64,000 bases of DNA from Aphanomyces cochlioides (Eukaryota > Oomycota > Saprolegniomycetes > Saprolegniales > Verrucalvaceae): contig JAHQRK010000022.1 in the NCBI GenBank assembly GCA_019828595.1, forward strand, positions 1,178,001 through 1,242,000, in the 5' to 3' direction. Below are positions 44,026 through 56,950 of this stretch, one piece after another. The notes under the pieces are model-generated. The model was not told the DNA's origin, ran no database searches, and saw only the letters and a list, made by a program, of their open reading frames with translations. Position numbers and translations under genes: made by a program. How positions within the stretch are numbered: position 1 is the stretch's first letter; each line of letters begins with the position of its first letter.

Positions 44026-46462
44026 AAGGCATGTTATATTGCAACCTTTGAAGAAATTCACCTAAGTCACCCAAACCAATGGGAAAACTCAAAGTGGATT
44101 TTCTCGCGACCCACTTGGCCTTTTCATGCGTTTGATGGCTCGTTAGCCCCAGCTAACAGAGCTCTATGAACACACCAAGTAACTTTATCTCATGCCGAGT
44201 CGTTCACAAAATCGACTTGACTTTATCCGTTCACCCAAAATGGCAAAACTATCGACAACTCTGGCATTGCTCTGACGATCATTTCAGACATTCTAATGGT
44301 CATCAGGGTTGCTAGACATCCCAAGCAGACAAACGCAAGCGTTAGATTGCAAAAAAGTGCAGTGGTTCTCTCACAACAACACTTTGAAAATTGTTACGAC
44401 GTCTCCCCCTGGGGGCGAAATCTCAAAATCGAGTGCACACTTTTTGTTCGGGAAAATTGCGCCACGGTGCCTAAAAGATTCTCCCATGTCTCCTCCTCAA
44501 GATGTGCCAGTTTGCGAGTGCTCAAACCTCGCCAAACTCGCGAAACAAAATTCGAAAGGAAATTCGACCCGGTGACACCCATTTTGAACCGGTTTCAACC
44601 CGTCACCAAAAGTGAAATTTCTCTCGACCTACTGCGTGGATTTCTACGTTTAGTGGCTTGTTATCTCAGTTGAATCGAGCTCTATGCCGACACCAACTAG
44701 CACATATTGCAGATCTATGGTTCAAAACCACGAACCCATTTTGGACTGTCACCCAAACCGGTGAAACACCAGGACAACTCGAACGCTTTCCCTACGGTCA
44801 CCGAGTGACATCTAGGGGTCTAGTGGGTGGCTCCACCACTTATTACGACTAGCCAAAGCGTTAGAACGCCCTGAAACATCCTGGTTTGCTCGCAATCCTC
44901 AATCCAAAATGTCAACCGCCCCTATCCACCGGCTACAAAACCTTAAGTCGGCTACAGGTCGCAAATCATTTCCTATCGACCGGCTATGACTCTTTTCCAT
45001 CCTATCATGGCTAGACGAGTGTTTTAAGCCATCAAGAGCGATGATTGAAGCCCTGGAACCTACTTGCCGTCGCCCCGACAACTTTTGGTGAAATGGCTAA
45101 AACTCATCGGAATGGCTCCTGAACGCAAATCAACTCCGATCGCCCAACTTAGAGTTGGAGAGGCTCGAGAATGTCCTCGCGATGGATTTGAGCTATCAAG
45201 CACCATGATAGCAGCACAGGAACCCAACTTCCGATTCCAAACCATTTTGAGCCGATAAGGCTCCAAAACGACCATCGTAGCTCATTTCAGCTACACGACT
45301 CTATATGCACCGATTAATATGGTGCATCCACCGCTAGCCTCCATTGATGGAGGACACCAAGTATGGCTATCTATCTCATAGCCGTTCGGAAGTTATGACT
45401 CCTTCAAATTTGGCCGCCGAGACGCCCGATTGGAAAAACCACTGGTTTTGGCTAGCGCTCTCCCGCTACACACTACCTATGGCGATTCTAATGGTGCGCT
45501 ATCCTTCGTACGTATCGTCGCTACGATTCTGCCAAGTGGCTCCATGCACCGCGGCGCCGTTCGAAATCCAGCTCCGACGATGCTCGCGCTCGAGACCTAT
45601 CCGCGCATGGCGCATGTCAAAATGGCACCTCCCAAATATTTTACCCTTTTTTATTATTTTTGGGAGGTTTACCCCAAAAGCCCAACCCACAAGGGATTTT
45701 CCCTCTATCTCGCCACCTTCAACTCCGACGAAGACGCTCCTGAAATCAACTTTGCTTGTCATGGAACGACCGACCTCGTTGATTTTTTTGGCTGGTCAAA
45801 TCGTCCAAGAACATTTTATTTTGGATGGTCTTTTCTCTCAAACCCAGCTTTTCCCATGGTTCCAGCGATTTAATTCGGCCTCCTGAGGTCGAATTAAATT
45901 GGCCACGACCTTTTTGGATTTTTTGGGCTCCTACCTCTTGCCAATTTATTTTCCTTGGGCCTGATTTTACTCTGTTTCGACCCTTTTGTCAATTTTTGGC
46001 CTTCCTCTCCTGTCGATTTATTTATTCATGGATCGACCCCAACTCAAGCTTTTATTTACTTGGCCTTTTTCACTGCGTACCTCCACTTGGAATTTTTATC
46101 AAGACTTTTGTATACAAATTTTCAAGTCCTCCACAGTCAACCCGAAATTGCCTCGTATCTCGCCACCACCAACTCGGATCAAGATGGTCATGAAAAGAAA
46201 GTTGCTTGTATGGCTCTTCTCTATACTGTTGAATTTTTTCACAGCCTGAATCGCCATGCAACATTTTCTTTCTGCCATGGTTCCTCCAAATTACCCCACA
46301 CCCAAGTCTATTTCGGTTAAGCAACACTGGACGATTTTCCACAAGAACCTTCCAAGGTCACATTTCGCAACACATATTTATTATGCGACCTATGAAGCCA
46401 AAATCGAAAGTCTAGTTTGCGGCCCTTTTGGGCCATATTAATTCTTTAATATACTCAGTTAA
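44026..46462 (+). other. LINE 3' UTR (copy 3)
   Basis: 2,437 bp with hairpin cluster 44797-45383, long hairpin 45869-45898 and the 3' terminal structure. It shares CTCTATGAACAC and TGGTCATCAGG variants with copy 4, placing copies 3 and 4 close together. Confidence 0.8.
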
Positions 46463-46506
46463 CCTTGACGTGGAGAAGGTCCCCGGTTCAAGTCCGGGTA
46501 AGACCA
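46463..46506 (+). pseudogene. tRNA-Val(GAC) 3' part after LINE copy 3
   Basis: tRNA nucleotides 30-73 with B box and T5. Confidence 0.92.
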
Positions 46507-47613
46507 TCCTTTTTCGACCCAAATCAACTTTTTTTGCTTCCCGAATGATATCTCGGCCAATATTTTCTTCCCAACACACGCTATCTCTTATGGCACCTCA
46601 CATGCTCTTCTTTCAACCGCATCACAACCCGTCATCCCCGCACGCCGACGAAATGCGTGTAAAATGACAAAAGTACTAGACTTTGCGTCTCCATTTCTCA
46701 TCCATGAGGCAAGTGTACCAATCATAAAACACGCATAAATAGAACAGTTCAAACTGGACTTTCACCGAGACCCTGACACGACAAATATTCCATCTCAGTT
46801 TCACTTCAGAAAGGACGATTTTAAATCCTCATTGACTTGGAGGGGACGCTACTTGAGAAACCCTTCCAGTCATTCCTTACTCTCTTCAAAGCAACAAACT
46901 TTTCCAAAATGGACCCAACTTAAACTTAACCACACTAAACAAATCTCAACAACAGGTAGCTCCAAAGAAACAGCGATTCGTTCAAATGAATACACAATCG
47001 TATCAACCGAGCGCTGGATAGACACATCCACTCGACCTCAGAGTATGTCTCTCAAAACAATGACAGACAAGATGGAAGAGAGCATCCAATTGGACCGTTG
47101 GAACTTATTATAGATTCCAAGATACATATATGTAGATGATTACAGGAGGTCCATCGTTCCCTGTGAGTTTGTGTGTTTAGACTCGTTTTTTGTGGGAGGG
47201 GGCGATGATCCGCTTTTGGTTTGAAATGAAAGTATTTGAATAGGTCTACGAGAGGAGACAAACTTTTTCTCCCAAGCCCTTCGAGTATTGCATGTTGGCG
47301 AGGACTGACCACTCAGTTTGTCTAGGCTTTGGTTGCGAAAATAGAGTGCGCTGAAGGATTTTTGTGTCCAGAGTCGTCGTGAATGGTATGGAAACAGATC
47401 ACAGACGTGGAGAGAGGAGATGATGTTTGTGACTTGTGAGGTCGAGTCTATCGTGGGCCGTGTGGTGACAGGATGTTAGTATAGGCGATGTTGTTGTGTG
47501 TGCTGACGTGATGGGTTTGGCGTTGAATGTGTGACAAGGATAGTGTTCCAATGGTTGTGAGAGGGTGTGTGATTGATGTGAATGATGAGCAAGGTAGGCA
47601 TAGTAGACATGGA

Positions 47614-47657
47614 GGTCTTATAGTGTAGCGGTTATCACGTCTCCTTGACGTGGAGAA
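47614..47657 (+). pseudogene. tRNA-Val(GAC) 5' part, split by LINE copy 4
   Basis: tRNA nucleotides 1-44. Duplicated bases 47643-47657 recur at 51037-51051. Confidence 0.92.
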
Positions 47658-48600
47658 TGGCAATCTTATGGATCGGAAAATCCTGTTAGATTGGATTAAA
47701 TCTCAATGCTCAAGACGCCATTTAGCCACTCCCGATCATAAATGGTGGTATGCTCTACACGGAAGACTTAAGTCTATCCTTCCATCTCCACCCGAGGACA
47801 CAGAAATTAATTTTCGTCAGCCTACACCTTATCGGCAAACGGCTACCGAAATTACTTGGGCTGGAAATTTTAAAGATGGCTTTTTACCCTTTATTGATGC
47901 CACCTTGGATGATTTAACTCATGAATTTAAATCCAAATCAGCTCAGGAGGTTTTACCCACAGCGCATTTATTGGTACCCTCGGATTTTTATGCCCACAAG
48001 GAAAATATTAAAGTGGTCGCATTCTACAGGCAGCCCAAATTTATTCTGCCAACGTATAGTGCTTTCATATATCGACTGCTTATACGAGCCTTACCTCTCC
48101 GATACAAATTCAAGTACTCGGACGATATCCCGAACACTTGTATTTTCTGTCATGAAGTGGAGACGTATAAACATTTCACCTTGGACTGTCCATATACTCG
48201 AGCATGTTGGAGTCCATTTAAATCCATGGCCAGATCCCTTAACTTTACTTGGCCAACTACCATGGAAAAAATATTCTTCTCTCCTATAGCACTCCAAGAC
48301 AAAGACCTCCAAGCTGGATTTAATTTGCTGTGGCCAATTTTTTTATCTTGTATTTGGTATACAATTTGGAAAACTCGGTGCGACCGGATTTACCGTCCAG
48401 ATTTACCTAACAAAACACCTATGACGATATCCAGCTTAGCAGGACACATTATAAAGCGGCATCTGTACCAAGTCAATCGAGCCTCCTTGGACGACTCCAC
48501 GAAGGCTTCCTTGACATCGGTGCTTCATAGTTTGCACCAGAATGAGTGGTTCTCTGCCCAAATCTTACCACAATCTCAAAACGAGACCTTGGAACCTTAA
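47658..48600 (+). pseudogene. LINE ORF2 C-terminal fragment, copy 4
   Basis: About 313 residues, equivalent to 1049-1361 of ORF2. It has the CCHC finger but no endonuclease or RT motifs, so it is not catalytic. A fortuitous ATG arises at the junction (47656), but the apparent frame is just the truncated ORF. Confidence 0.88.
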
Positions 48601-51036
48601 AAGGCATGTTATATTGCAACCTTTGAAGAAATTCACCTAAGTCACCCAAACCAATGGGAAAACTCAAAGTGGATTTTCTCGCGACCCACTTGGCCTTTTC
48701 ATGCGTTTGATGGCTCGTTAGCCCCAGCTAACAGAGCTCTATGAACACACCAAGTAACTTTATCTCATGCCGAGTCGTTCACAAAATCGACTTGACTTTA
48801 TCCGTTCACCCAAAATGGCAAAACTATCGACAACTCTGGCATTGCTCTGACGATCATTTCAGACATTCTAATGGTCATCAGGGTTGCTAGACATCCCAAG
48901 CAGACAAACGCAAGCGTTAGATTGCAAAAAAGTGCAGTGGTTCTCTCACAACAACACTTTGAAAATTGTTACGACGTCTCCCCTGGGGGCGAAATCTCAA
49001 AATCGAGTGCACACTTTTTGTTCGGGAAAATTGCGCCACGGTGCCTAAAAGATTCTCCCATGTCTCCTCCTCAAGATGTGCCAGTTTGCGAGTGCTCAAA
49101 CCTCGCCAAACTCGCGAAACAAAATTCGAAAGGAAATTCGACCCGGTGACACCCATTTTGAACCGGTTTCAACCCGTCACCAAAAGTGAAATTTCTCTCG
49201 ACCTACTGCGTGGATTTCTACGTTTAGTGGCTTGTTATCTCAGTTGAATCGAGCTCTATGCCGACACCAACTAGCACATATTGCAGATCTATGGTTCAAA
49301 ACCACGAACCCATTTTGGACTGTCACCCAAACCGGTGAAACACCAGGACAACTCGAACGCTTTCCCTACGGTCACCGAGTGACATCTAGGGGTCTAGTGG
49401 GTGGCTCCACCACTTATTACGACTAGCCAAAGCGTTAGAACGCCCTGAAACATCCTGGTTTGCTCGCAATCCTCAATCCAAAATGTCAACCGCCCCTATC
49501 CACCGGCTACAAAACCTTAAGTCGGCTACAGGTCGCAAATCATTTCCTATCGACCGGCTATGACTCTTTTCCATCCTATCATGGCTAGACGAGTGTTTTA
49601 AGCCATCAAGAGCGATGATTGAAGCCCTGGAACCTACTTGCCGTCGCCCCGACAACTTTTGGTGAAATGGCTAAAACTCATCGGAATGGCTCCTGAACGC
49701 AAATCAACTCCGATCGCCCAACTTAGAGTTGGAGAGGCTCGAGAATGTCCTCGCGATGGATTTGAGCTATCAAGCACCATGATAGCAGCACAGGAACCCA
49801 ACTTCCGATTCCAAACCATTTTGAGCCGATAAGGCTCCAAAACGACCATCGTAGCTCATTTCAGCTACACGACTCTATATGCACCGATTAATATGGTGCA
49901 TCCACCGCTAGCCTCCATTGATGGAGGACACCAAGTATGGCTATCTATCTCATAGCCGTTCGGAAGTTATGACTCCTTCAAATTTGGCCGCCGAGACGCC
50001 CGATTGGAAAAACCACTGGTTTTGGCTAGCGCTCTCCCGCTACACACTACCTATGGCGATTCTAATGGTGCGCTATCCTTCGTACGTATCGTCGCTACGA
50101 TTCTGCCAAGTGGCTCCATGCACCGCGGCGCCGTTCGAAATCCAGCTCCGACGATGCTCGCGCTCGAGACCTATCCGCGCATGGCGCATGTCAAAATGGC
50201 ACCTCCCAAATATTTTACCCTTTTTTATTATTTTTGGGAGGTTTACCCCAAAAGCCCAACCCACAAGGGATTTTCCCTCTATCTCGCCACCATCAACTCC
50301 GATGAAGACGCTCCTGAAATCAACTTTGCTTGTCATGGAACGACCGACCTCGTTGATTTTTTTGGCTGGTCAAATCGTCCAAGAACATTTTATTTTGGAT
50401 GGTCTTTTCTCTCAAACCCAGCTTTTCCCATGGTTCCAGCGATTTAATTCGGCCTCCTGAGGTCGAATTAAATTGGCCACGACCTTTTTGGATTTTTTGG
50501 GCTCCTACCTCTTGCCAATTTATTTTCCTTGGGCCTGATTTTACTCTGTTTCGACCCTTTTGTCAATTTTTGGCCTTCCTCTCCTGTCGATTTATTTATT
50601 CATGGATCGACCCCAACTCAAGCTTTTATTTACTTGGCCTTTTTCACTGCGTACCTCCACTTGGAATTTTTATCAAGACTTTTGTATACAAATTTTCAAG
50701 TCCTCCACAGTCAACCCGAAATTGCCTCGTATCTCGCCACCACCAACTCGGATCAAGATGGTCATGAAAAGAAAGTTGCTTGTATGGCTCTTTTCTATAC
50801 TGTTGAATTTTTTCACAGCCTGAATCGCCATGCAACATTTTCTTTCTGCCATGGTTCCTCCAAATTACCCCACACCCAAGTCTATTTCGGTTAAGCAACA
50901 CTGGACGATTTTCCACAAGAACCTTCCAAGGTCACATTTCGCAACACATATTTATTATGCGACCTATGAAGCCAAAATCGAAAGTCTAGTTTGCGGCCCT
51001 TTTGGGCCATATTAATTCTTTAATATACTCAGTTAA
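48601..51036 (+). other. LINE 3' UTR (copy 4)
   Basis: As in copy 3, but with one C fewer near 48982, a deletion shared with copy 5. Hairpin cluster 49371-49957, long hairpin 50443-50472. Confidence 0.8.
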
Positions 51037-51080
51037 CCTTGACGTGGAGAAGGTCCCCGGTTCAAGTCCGGGTAAGACCA
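51037..51080 (+). pseudogene. tRNA-Val(GAC) 3' part after LINE copy 4
   Basis: tRNA nucleotides 30-73 with B box and T5. Confidence 0.92.
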
Positions 51081-52187
51081 TCCTTTTTCGACCCAAATCA
51101 ACTTTTTTTGCTTCCCGAATGATATCTCGGCCAATATTTTCTTCCCAACACACGCTATCTCTTATGGCACCTCACATGCTCTTCTTTCAACCGCATCACA
51201 ACCCGTCATCCCCGCACGCCGACGAAATGCGTGTAAAATGACAAAAGTACTAGACTTTGCGTCTCCATTTCTCATCCATGAGGCAAGTGTACCAATCATA
51301 AAACACGCATAAATAGAACAGTTCAAACTGGACTTTCACCGAGACCCTGACACGACAAATATTCCATCTCAGTTTCACTTCAGAAAGGACGATTTTAAAT
51401 CCTCATTGACTTGGAGGGGACGCTACTTGAGAAACCCTTCCAGTCATTCCTTACTCTCTTCAAAGCAACAAACTTTTCCAAAATGGACCCAACTTAAACT
51501 TAACCACACTAAACAAATCTCAACAACAGGTAGCTCCAAAGAAACAGCGATTCGTTCAAATGAATACACAATCGTATCAACCAAGCGCTGGATAGACACA
51601 TCCACTCGACCTCAGAGTATGTCTCTCAAAACAATGACAGACAAGATGGAAGAGAGCATCCAATTGGACCGTTGGAACTTATTATAGATTCCAAGATACA
51701 TATATGTAGATGATTACAGGAGGTCCATCGTTCCCTGTGAGTTTGTGTGTTTAGACTCGTTTTTTGTGGGAGGGGGCGATGATCCGCTTTTGGTTTGAAA
51801 TGAAAGTATTTGAATAGGTCTACGAGAGGAGACAAACTTTTTCTCCCAAGCCCTTCGAGTATTGCATGTTGGCGAGGACTGACCACTCAGTTTGTCTAGG
51901 CTTTGGTTGCGAAAATAGAGTGCGCTGAAGGATTTTTGTGTCCAGAGTCGTCGTGAATGGTATGGAAACAGATCACAGACGTGGAGAGAGGAGATGATGT
52001 TTGTGACTTGTGAGGTCGAGTCTATCGTGGGCCGTGTGGTGACAGGATGTTAGTATAGGCGATGTTGTTGTGTGTGCTGACGTGATGGGTTTGGCGTTGA
52101 ATGTGTGACAAGGATAGTGTTCCAATGGTTGTGAGAGGGTGTGTGATTGATGTGAATGATGAGCAAGGTAGGCATAGTAGACATGGA

Positions 52188-52260
52188 GGTCTTATAGTGT
52201 AGCGGTTATCACGTCTCCTTGACGTGGAGAAGGTCCCCGGTTCAAGTCCGGGTAAGACCA
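52188..52260 (+). tRNA. tRNA-Val(GAC)
   Basis: Intact copy. The following spacer has the CCAAGCG variant. Confidence 0.95.
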
Positions 52261-53367
52261 TCCTTTTTCGACCCAAATCAACTTTTTTTGCTTCCCGAAT
52301 GATATCTCGGCCAATATTTTCTTCCCAACACACGCTATCTCTTATGGCACCTCACATGCTCTTCTTTCAACCGCATCACAACCCGTCATCCCCGCACGCC
52401 GACGAAATGCGTGTAAAATGACAAAAGTACTAGACTTTGCGTCTCCATTTCTCATCCATGAGGCAAGTGTACCAATCATAAAACACGCATAAATAGAACA
52501 GTTCAAACTGGACTTTCACCGAGACCCTGACACGACAAATATTCCATCTCAGTTTCACTTCAGAAAGGACGATTTTAAATCCTCATTGACTTGGAGGGGA
52601 CGCTACTTGAGAAACCCTTCCAGTCATTCCTTACTCTCTTCAAAGCAACAAACTTTTCCAAAATGGACCCAACTTAAACTTAACCACACTAAACAAATCT
52701 CAACAACAGGTAGCTCCAAAGAAACAGCGATTCGTTCAAATGAATACACAATCGTATCAACCAAGCGCTGGATAGACACATCCACTCGACCTCAGAGTAT
52801 GTCTCTCAAAACAATGACAGACAAGATGGAAGAGAGCATCCAATTGGACCGTTGGAACTTATTATAGATTCCAAGATACATATATGTAGATGATTACAGG
52901 AGGTCCATCGTTCCCTGTGAGTTTGTGTGTTTAGACTCGTTTTTTGTGGGAGGGGGCGATGATCCGCTTTTGGTTTGAAATGAAAGTATTTGAATAGGTC
53001 TACGAGAGGAGACAAACTTTTTCTCCCAAGCCCTTCGAGTATTGCATGTTGGCGAGGACTGACCACTCAGTTTGTCTAGGCTTTGGTTGCGAAAATAGAG
53101 TGCGCTGAAGGATTTTTGTGTCCAGAGTCGTCGTGAATGGTATGGAAACAGATCACAGACGTGGAGAGAGGAGATGATGTTTGTGACTTGTGAGGTCGAG
53201 TCTATCGTGGGCCGTGTGGTGACAGGATGTTAGTATAGGCGATGTTGTTGTGTGTGCTGACGTGATGGGTTTGGCGTTGAATGTGTGACAAGGATAGTGT
53301 TCCAATGGTTGTGAGAGGGTGTGTGATTGATGTGAATGATGAGCAAGGTAGGCATAGTAGACATGGA

Positions 53368-53440
53368 GGTCTTATAGTGTAGCGGTTATCACGTCTCCTT
53401 GACGTGGAGAAGGTCCCCGGTTCAAGTCCGGGTAAGACCA
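53368..53440 (+). tRNA. tRNA-Val(GAC)
   Basis: Intact copy. The spacer has a private G to T change at 53889. Confidence 0.95.
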
Positions 53441-54547
53441 TCCTTTTTCGACCCAAATCAACTTTTTTTGCTTCCCGAATGATATCTCGGCCAATATTTT
53501 CTTCCCAACACACGCTATCTCTTATGGCACCTCACATGCTCTTCTTTCAACCGCATCACAACCCGTCATCCCCGCACGCCGACGAAATGCGTGTAAAATG
53601 ACAAAAGTACTAGACTTTGCGTCTCCATTTCTCATCCATGAGGCAAGTGTACCAATCATAAAACACGCATAAATAGAACAGTTCAAACTGGACTTTCACC
53701 GAGACCCTGACACGACAAATATTCCATCTCAGTTTCACTTCAGAAAGGACGATTTTAAATCCTCATTGACTTGGAGGGGACGCTACTTGAGAAACCCTTC
53801 CAGTCATTCCTTACTCTCTTCAAAGCAACAAACTTTTCCAAAATGGACCCAACTTAAACTTAACCACACTAAACAAATCTCAACAACATGTAGCTCCAAA
53901 GAAACAGCGATTCGTTCAAATGAATACACAATCGTATCAACCGAGCGCTGGATAGACACATCCACTCGACCTCAGAGTATGTCTCTCAAAACAATGACAG
54001 ACAAGATGGAAGAGAGCATCCAATTGGACCGTTGGAACTTATTATAGATTCCAAGATACATATATGTAGATGATTACAGGAGGTCCATCGTTCCCTGTGA
54101 GTTTGTGTGTTTAGACTCGTTTTTTGTGGGAGGGGGCGATGATCCGCTTTTGGTTTGAAATGAAAGTATTTGAATAGGTCTACGAGAGGAGACAAACTTT
54201 TTCTCCCAAGCCCTTCGAGTATTGCATGTTGGCGAGGACTGACCACTCAGTTTGTCTAGGCTTTGGTTGCGAAAATAGAGTGCGCTGAAGGATTTTTGTG
54301 TCCAGAGTCGTCGTGAATGGTATGGAAACAGATCACAGACGTGGAGAGAGGAGATGATGTTTGTGACTTGTGAGGTCGAGTCTATCGTGGGCCGTGTGGT
54401 GACAGGATGTTAGTATAGGCGATGTTGTTGTGTGTGCTGACGTGATGGGTTTGGCGTTGAATGTGTGACAAGGATAGTGTTCCAATGGTTGTGAGAGGGT
54501 GTGTGATTGATGTGAATGATGAGCAAGGTAGGCATAGTAGACATGGA

Positions 54548-54620
54548 GGTCTTATAGTGTAGCGGTTATCACGTCTCCTTGACGTGGAGAAGGTCCCCGG
54601 TTCAAGTCCGGGTAAGACCA
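54548..54620 (+). tRNA. tRNA-Val(GAC)
   Basis: Intact copy in a unit that looks like the prototype. Confidence 0.95.
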
Positions 54621-55727
54621 TCCTTTTTCGACCCAAATCAACTTTTTTTGCTTCCCGAATGATATCTCGGCCAATATTTTCTTCCCAACACACGCTATCT
54701 CTTATGGCACCTCACATGCTCTTCTTTCAACCGCATCACAACCCGTCATCCCCGCACGCCGACGAAATGCGTGTAAAATGACAAAAGTACTAGACTTTGC
54801 GTCTCCATTTCTCATCCATGAGGCAAGTGTACCAATCATAAAACACGCATAAATAGAACAGTTCAAACTGGACTTTCACCGAGACCCTGACACGACAAAT
54901 ATTCCATCTCAGTTTCACTTCAGAAAGGACGATTTTAAATCCTCATTGACTTGGAGGGGACGCTACTTGAGAAACCCTTCCAGTCATTCCTTACTCTCTT
55001 CAAAGCAACAAACTTTTCCAAAATGGACCCAACTTAAACTTAACCACACTAAACAAATCTCAACAACAGGTAGCTCCAAAGAAACAGCGATTCGTTCAAA
55101 TGAATACACAATCGTATCAACCGAGCGCTGGATAGACACATCCACTCGACCTCAGAGTATGTCTCTCAAAACAATGACAGACAAGATGGAAGAGAGCATC
55201 CAATTGGACCGTTGGAACTTATTATAGATTCCAAGATACATATATGTAGATGATTACAGGAGGTCCATCGTTCCCTGTGAGTTTGTGTGTTTAGACTCGT
55301 TTTTTGTGGGAGGGGGCGATGATCCGCTTTTGGTTTGAAATGAAAGTATTTGAATAGGTCTACGAGAGGAGACAAACTTTTTCTCCCAAGCCCTTCGAGT
55401 ATTGCATGTTGGCGAGGACTGACCACTCAGTTTGTCTAGGCTTTGGTTGCGAAAATAGAGTGCGCTGAAGGATTTTTGTGTCCAGAGTCGTCGTGAATGG
55501 TATGGAAACAGATCACAGACGTGGAGAGAGGAGATGATGTTTGTGACTTGTGAGGTCGAGTCTATCGTGGGCCGTGTGGTGACAGGATGTTAGTATAGGC
55601 GATGTTGTTGTGTGTGCTGACGTGATGGGTTTGGCGTTGAATGTGTGACAAGGATAGTGTTCCAATGGTTGTGAGAGGGTGTGTGATTGATGTGAATGAT
55701 GAGCAAGGTAGGCATAGTAGACATGGA

Positions 55728-55800
55728 GGTCTTATAGTGTAGCGGTTATCACGTCTCCTTGACGTGGAGAAGGTCCCCGGTTCAAGTCCGGGTAAGACCA
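55728..55800 (+). tRNA. tRNA-Val(GAC)
   Basis: Intact copy, last before LINE copy 5. The spacer has lost one T near 56652. Confidence 0.95.
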
Positions 55801-56906
55801 TCCTTTTTCGACCCAAATCAACTTTTTTTGCTTCCCGAATGATATCTCGGCCAATATTTTCTTCCCAACACACGCTATCTCTTATGGCACCTCACATGCT
55901 CTTCTTTCAACCGCATCACAACCCGTCATCCCCGCACGCCGACGAAATGCGTGTAAAATGACAAAAGTACTAGACTTTGCGTCTCCATTTCTCATCCATG
56001 AGGCAAGTGTACCAATCATAAAACACGCATAAATAGAACAGTTCAAACTGGACTTTCACCGAGACCCTGACACGACAAATATTCCATCTCAGTTTCACTT
56101 CAGAAAGGACGATTTTAAATCCTCATTGACTTGGAGGGGACGCTACTTGAGAAACCCTTCCAGTCATTCCTTACTCTCTTCAAAGCAACAAACTTTTCCA
56201 AAATGGACCCAACTTAAACTTAACCACACTAAACAAATCTCAACAACAGGTAGCTCCAAAGAAACAGCGATTCGTTCAAATGAATACACAATCGTATCAA
56301 CCAAGCGCTGGATAGACACATCCACTCGACCTCAGAGTATGTCTCTCAAAACAATGACAGACAAGATGGAAGAGAGCATCCAATTGGACCGTTGGAACTT
56401 ATTATAGATTCCAAGATACATATATGTAGATGATTACAGGAGGTCCATCGTTCCCTGTGAGTTTGTGTGTTTAGACTCGTTTTTTGTGGGAGGGGGCGAT
56501 GATCCGCTTTTGGTTTGAAATGAAAGTATTTGAATAGGTCTACGAGAGGAGACAAACTTTTTCTCCCAAGCCCTTCGAGTATTGCATGTTGGCGAGGACT
56601 GACCACTCAGTTTGTCTAGGCTTTGGTTGCGAAAATAGAGTGCGCTGAAGGATTTTGTGTCCAGAGTCGTCGTGAATGGTATGGAAACAGATCACAGACG
56701 TGGAGAGAGGAGATGATGTTTGTGACTTGTGAGGTCGAGTCTATCGTGGGCCGTGTGGTGACAGGATGTTAGTATAGGCGATGTTGTTGTGTGTGCTGAC
56801 GTGATGGGTTTGGCGTTGAATGTGTGACAAGGATAGTGTTCCAATGGTTGTGAGAGGGTGTGTGATTGATGTGAATGATGAGCAAGGTAGGCATAGTAGA
56901 CATGGA

Positions 56907-56950
56907 GGTCTTATAGTGTAGCGGTTATCACGTCTCCTTGACGTGGAGAA
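56907..56950 (+). pseudogene. tRNA-Val(GAC) 5' part, split by LINE copy 5
   Basis: tRNA nucleotides 1-44. The matching 3' part lies beyond the window, so the duplication (56936-56950) cannot be confirmed here. Confidence 0.9.

Larger units (their letters stand above)
37231..46462 (+). mobile_element. Full-length tRNA-targeted LINE, copy 3
   Basis: 9,232 bp with the same plan and ends as copy 1. The first base is T where copy 1 has C, which may be a non-templated base at the joint. Both ORFs are open with all catalytic motifs, making this the best candidate here for an active master copy. Confidence 0.93.
46463..47657 (+). repeat. Single array unit between LINE copies 3 and 4
   Basis: Only one spacer lies here, so two neighbouring tRNA-Val genes were hit by separate LINE insertions with different truncation points. 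The spacer is standard and holds no other gene. Confidence 0.93.
47658..51036 (+). mobile_element. 5'-truncated LINE, copy 4
   Basis: 3,379 bp, the shortest copy, starting at the base equivalent to 6349 of copy 1. It keeps only the end of ORF2 and the 3' UTR. The joint GAGAA-TGGC overlaps the LINE's own GAAAATGGC by two A, a small microhomology. Confidence 0.93.
51037..56950 (+). repeat. Tandem tRNA-Val array block: five units
   Basis: Five spacers and four intact tRNA genes with periods of 1180 bp, the last 1179. Variant A at 51583, 52763 and 56303 (CCAAGCG for CCGAGCG) marks the first, second and fifth spacers but not the two between. A private T at 53889 marks the third. No other gene is seen. 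Confidence 0.94.
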